5,866 nt of DNA from Bacteroidota bacterium (GTDB lineage: Bacteria > Bacteroidota > Bacteroidia > Cytophagales > Cyclobacteriaceae). The notes under the pieces were generated by a model. That model made no database searches. It was not told the DNA's origin and worked only from the letters and a program-made list of their open reading frames with translations. The translations under genes were made by a program, and so were the position numbers. The stretch covers positions 1 through 5,866 of the forward strand of contig QGUY01000246.1 in assembly GCA_003242315.1 (NCBI GenBank), read 5' to 3'. Shown here piece by piece: positions 5,350-5,866 of this stretch (positions are counted from its first letter, which is position 1; every line of letters starts with the position of its first letter).

Positions 5350-5383
5350 AAAGAAAAAGGGGCCCCCTGGAACCGGGGACCCC
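5350..5383 (-). terminator. Intrinsic terminator, leftward
   Basis: On the minus strand GGGG-T-CCCC pairs with GGGG-G-CCCC around a 7-base loop (5368-5374), and TTTTTCTTT follows (5358-5350). The middle pair (5379/5363) is U-G in the minus-strand RNA but C-A in the plus-strand RNA, and no T-run follows on the plus side. It is therefore a leftward terminator. It would end transcripts coming from the right, isolating the methyltransferase gene from them, and implies a transcription unit right of 5383. Confidence 0.75.
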
Positions 5384-5391
5384 AGAGCCCA

Positions 5392-5429
5392 AATAAACAA
5401 AAACCCATGGGTCCGCAGAGGGAGGACCC
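5392..5429 (-). terminator. Possible second leftward hairpin/terminator
   Basis: On the minus strand GGGTCC (5429-5424) pairs with GGACCC (5414-5409) around nine bases. After ATGGG (overlapping the second arm's end) comes a T-rich stretch, TTTTTGTTTATTTG. An alternative short stem (5418-5422 with 5428-5432) competes. It stands directly upstream of the stronger terminator, so together they may form a tandem pair. It is weaker than its neighbour because bases separate stem and T-run. Confidence 0.4.
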
Positions 5430-5431
5430 CT

Positions 5432-5758
5432 CTACGAACAACCCACATTTGAGAGGAATTGTATTGGATGGTAGGTTGATATGGTTTCACAGGCAATTCG
5501 CTCTTGCGCATCGAGAACCAGGTACAGTGGCGCCGCACTCGCCGACAACAGGTTCGCGAACATGCGGCCGACATCAGAGCACTGAAGCCGGCTTATCTTG
5601 TCGGAATCCGCGGCTCTTTTCCACCGTCCCTGGTTTTTGTCGATGCTGATGGAACTCCCAAAGTTGATGAAAGAATTGCCGGCGGCAGGCGGCGAATAGA
5701 AAACAGTATCGACCAGAAAGGCCAGGCAGTGACCCAGCCAGCATATGAGGGCTTTCAT
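5432..5758 (-). CDS. Doubtful small ORF, possibly a thioredoxin-fold remnant
   Basis: A 108-residue open frame of uncertain reality. It starts with M-K and a hydrophobic stretch (A-L-I-C-W-L, then L-A-F-L-V) that could be a poor signal peptide. Residues about 68-92 (N-L-L-S-A-S-A-A-P-L-Y-L-V-L-D-A-Q-E) vaguely resemble the Q-P-x-Y-V-L-L-D-x-D-G strand of DsbD/thioredoxin-like C-terminal domains. No CxxC motif is present. In its favour, the stop lies just before the leftward hairpins, and a promoter-like element and a palindrome precede the start. Against it, there is no clear family match, no good ribosome binding site, and a competing plus-strand frame of similar length (5504-5818). It could be a decayed gene, a small secreted protein or nothing. 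Confidence 0.28.
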   Translation of the reverse strand: MKALICWLGHCLAFLVDTVFYSPPAAGNSFINFGSSISIDKNQGRWKRAADSDKISRLQCSDVGRMFANLLSASAAPLYLVLDAQERIACETISTYHPIQFLSNVGCS

Positions 5759-5795
5759 GAGTTGAGAGGGTTAGTCCTTTTTTTTCGACCTATAA

Positions 5796-5809
5796 CAATA
5801 GGCCTATTG
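5796..5809. promoter_or_regulatory. 14-bp perfect palindrome CAATAGGCCTATTG
   Basis: The sequence is its own reverse complement over all 14 bases. It lies 37 bp upstream of the doubtful minus-strand ORF and just downstream of a leftward promoter-like element, roughly where transcription would begin. That is a classical repressor position. No other copy was seen in the window. Confidence 0.4.
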
Positions 5810-5815
5810 GTTGAT

Positions 5816-5847
5816 TAAAAATAAAAAATGGAAGAAACTCGTGTCAA
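5816..5847 (-). promoter_or_regulatory. Weak leftward promoter candidate
   Basis: Reading the minus strand, TTG (5847-5845), a 21-bp spacer and TATTTTTA (5823-5816) resemble the Bacteroidota pattern TTG-N17-23-TAnnTTTG, with the final G replaced by A. The surrounding stretch 5759-5866 is AT-rich and otherwise shows no gene. AT-richness makes a chance match quite possible. Confidence 0.28.
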
Positions 5848-5866
5848 GTGAGAATGCAAAAAAATA

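Noticed and set aside
5243..5392. N-terminal 50-residue extension of the methyltransferase
   Set aside because: It would require transcription through the leftward terminator at 5350-5383, and its sequence is unlike the family; ATG 5240-5242 fits the family's N-terminus.
5504..5818. 104-residue plus-strand frame
   Set aside because: It is Arg-rich, without a recognisable domain, and ends in the AT-rich promoter-like region; the opposite strand has better supporting signals.
1..5866. CRISPR array, tRNA/rRNA, insertion sequence or attachment site
   Set aside because: No regularly spaced repeats, no cloverleaf-like segment, no transposase or integrase, and no flanking terminal repeats were seen.

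Overview
The window most likely comes from a member of the Bacteroidota, probably Chitinophagaceae-like. Protein style supports this: a Cdd1-type HhH protein, an XRE-S24 regulator with a K-A-S-A-G-Y segment, and RecQ-tail-like HRDC sequence. Most genes lack a strong Shine-Dalgarno sequence, and one promoter matches the Bacteroidota pattern (TTTG, then TAnnTTTG). The genus is inference only.

Three layers are visible. (1) Positions 7-2264, minus strand: a probable operon of a Y-family translesion polymerase (dinB), a 2H-phosphoesterase-fold protein that has lost both catalytic histidines, and a stand-alone HRDC-domain protein. The last two genes abut exactly, stop codon next to start codon. (2) Positions 2265-4160, plus strand: a non-coding divergent control region, then a VOC-fold protein, a Cdd1-like helix-hairpin-helix protein and a LexA/CI-like repressor (XRE HTH plus S24 autoprotease). 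(3) Positions 4196-5866, minus strand: an O-methyltransferase converging on the repressor gene, preceded by two hairpins, at least one of them a convincing leftward intrinsic terminator. Beyond these lies a doubtful small ORF with a promoter-like element and a palindrome upstream.

The most interesting part is the 2265-2330 control region. It holds two AT-rich palindromes sharing the core ACTAAAA-N-TTTTAGT, 33 bp apart centre to centre. One sits just before the dinB start and the other overlaps a rightward promoter. With the self-cleaving-type repressor encoded about 1.1 kb away, this looks like a compact DNA-damage-responsive locus, an SOS-like circuit with a non-LexA operator. The repressor would control a translesion polymerase and several nucleic-acid-associated accessory proteins (HRDC, HhH, degenerate 2H). 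The link between repressor and palindromes is inference.

I see no tRNA, rRNA, CRISPR array, insertion sequence or integrase gene.
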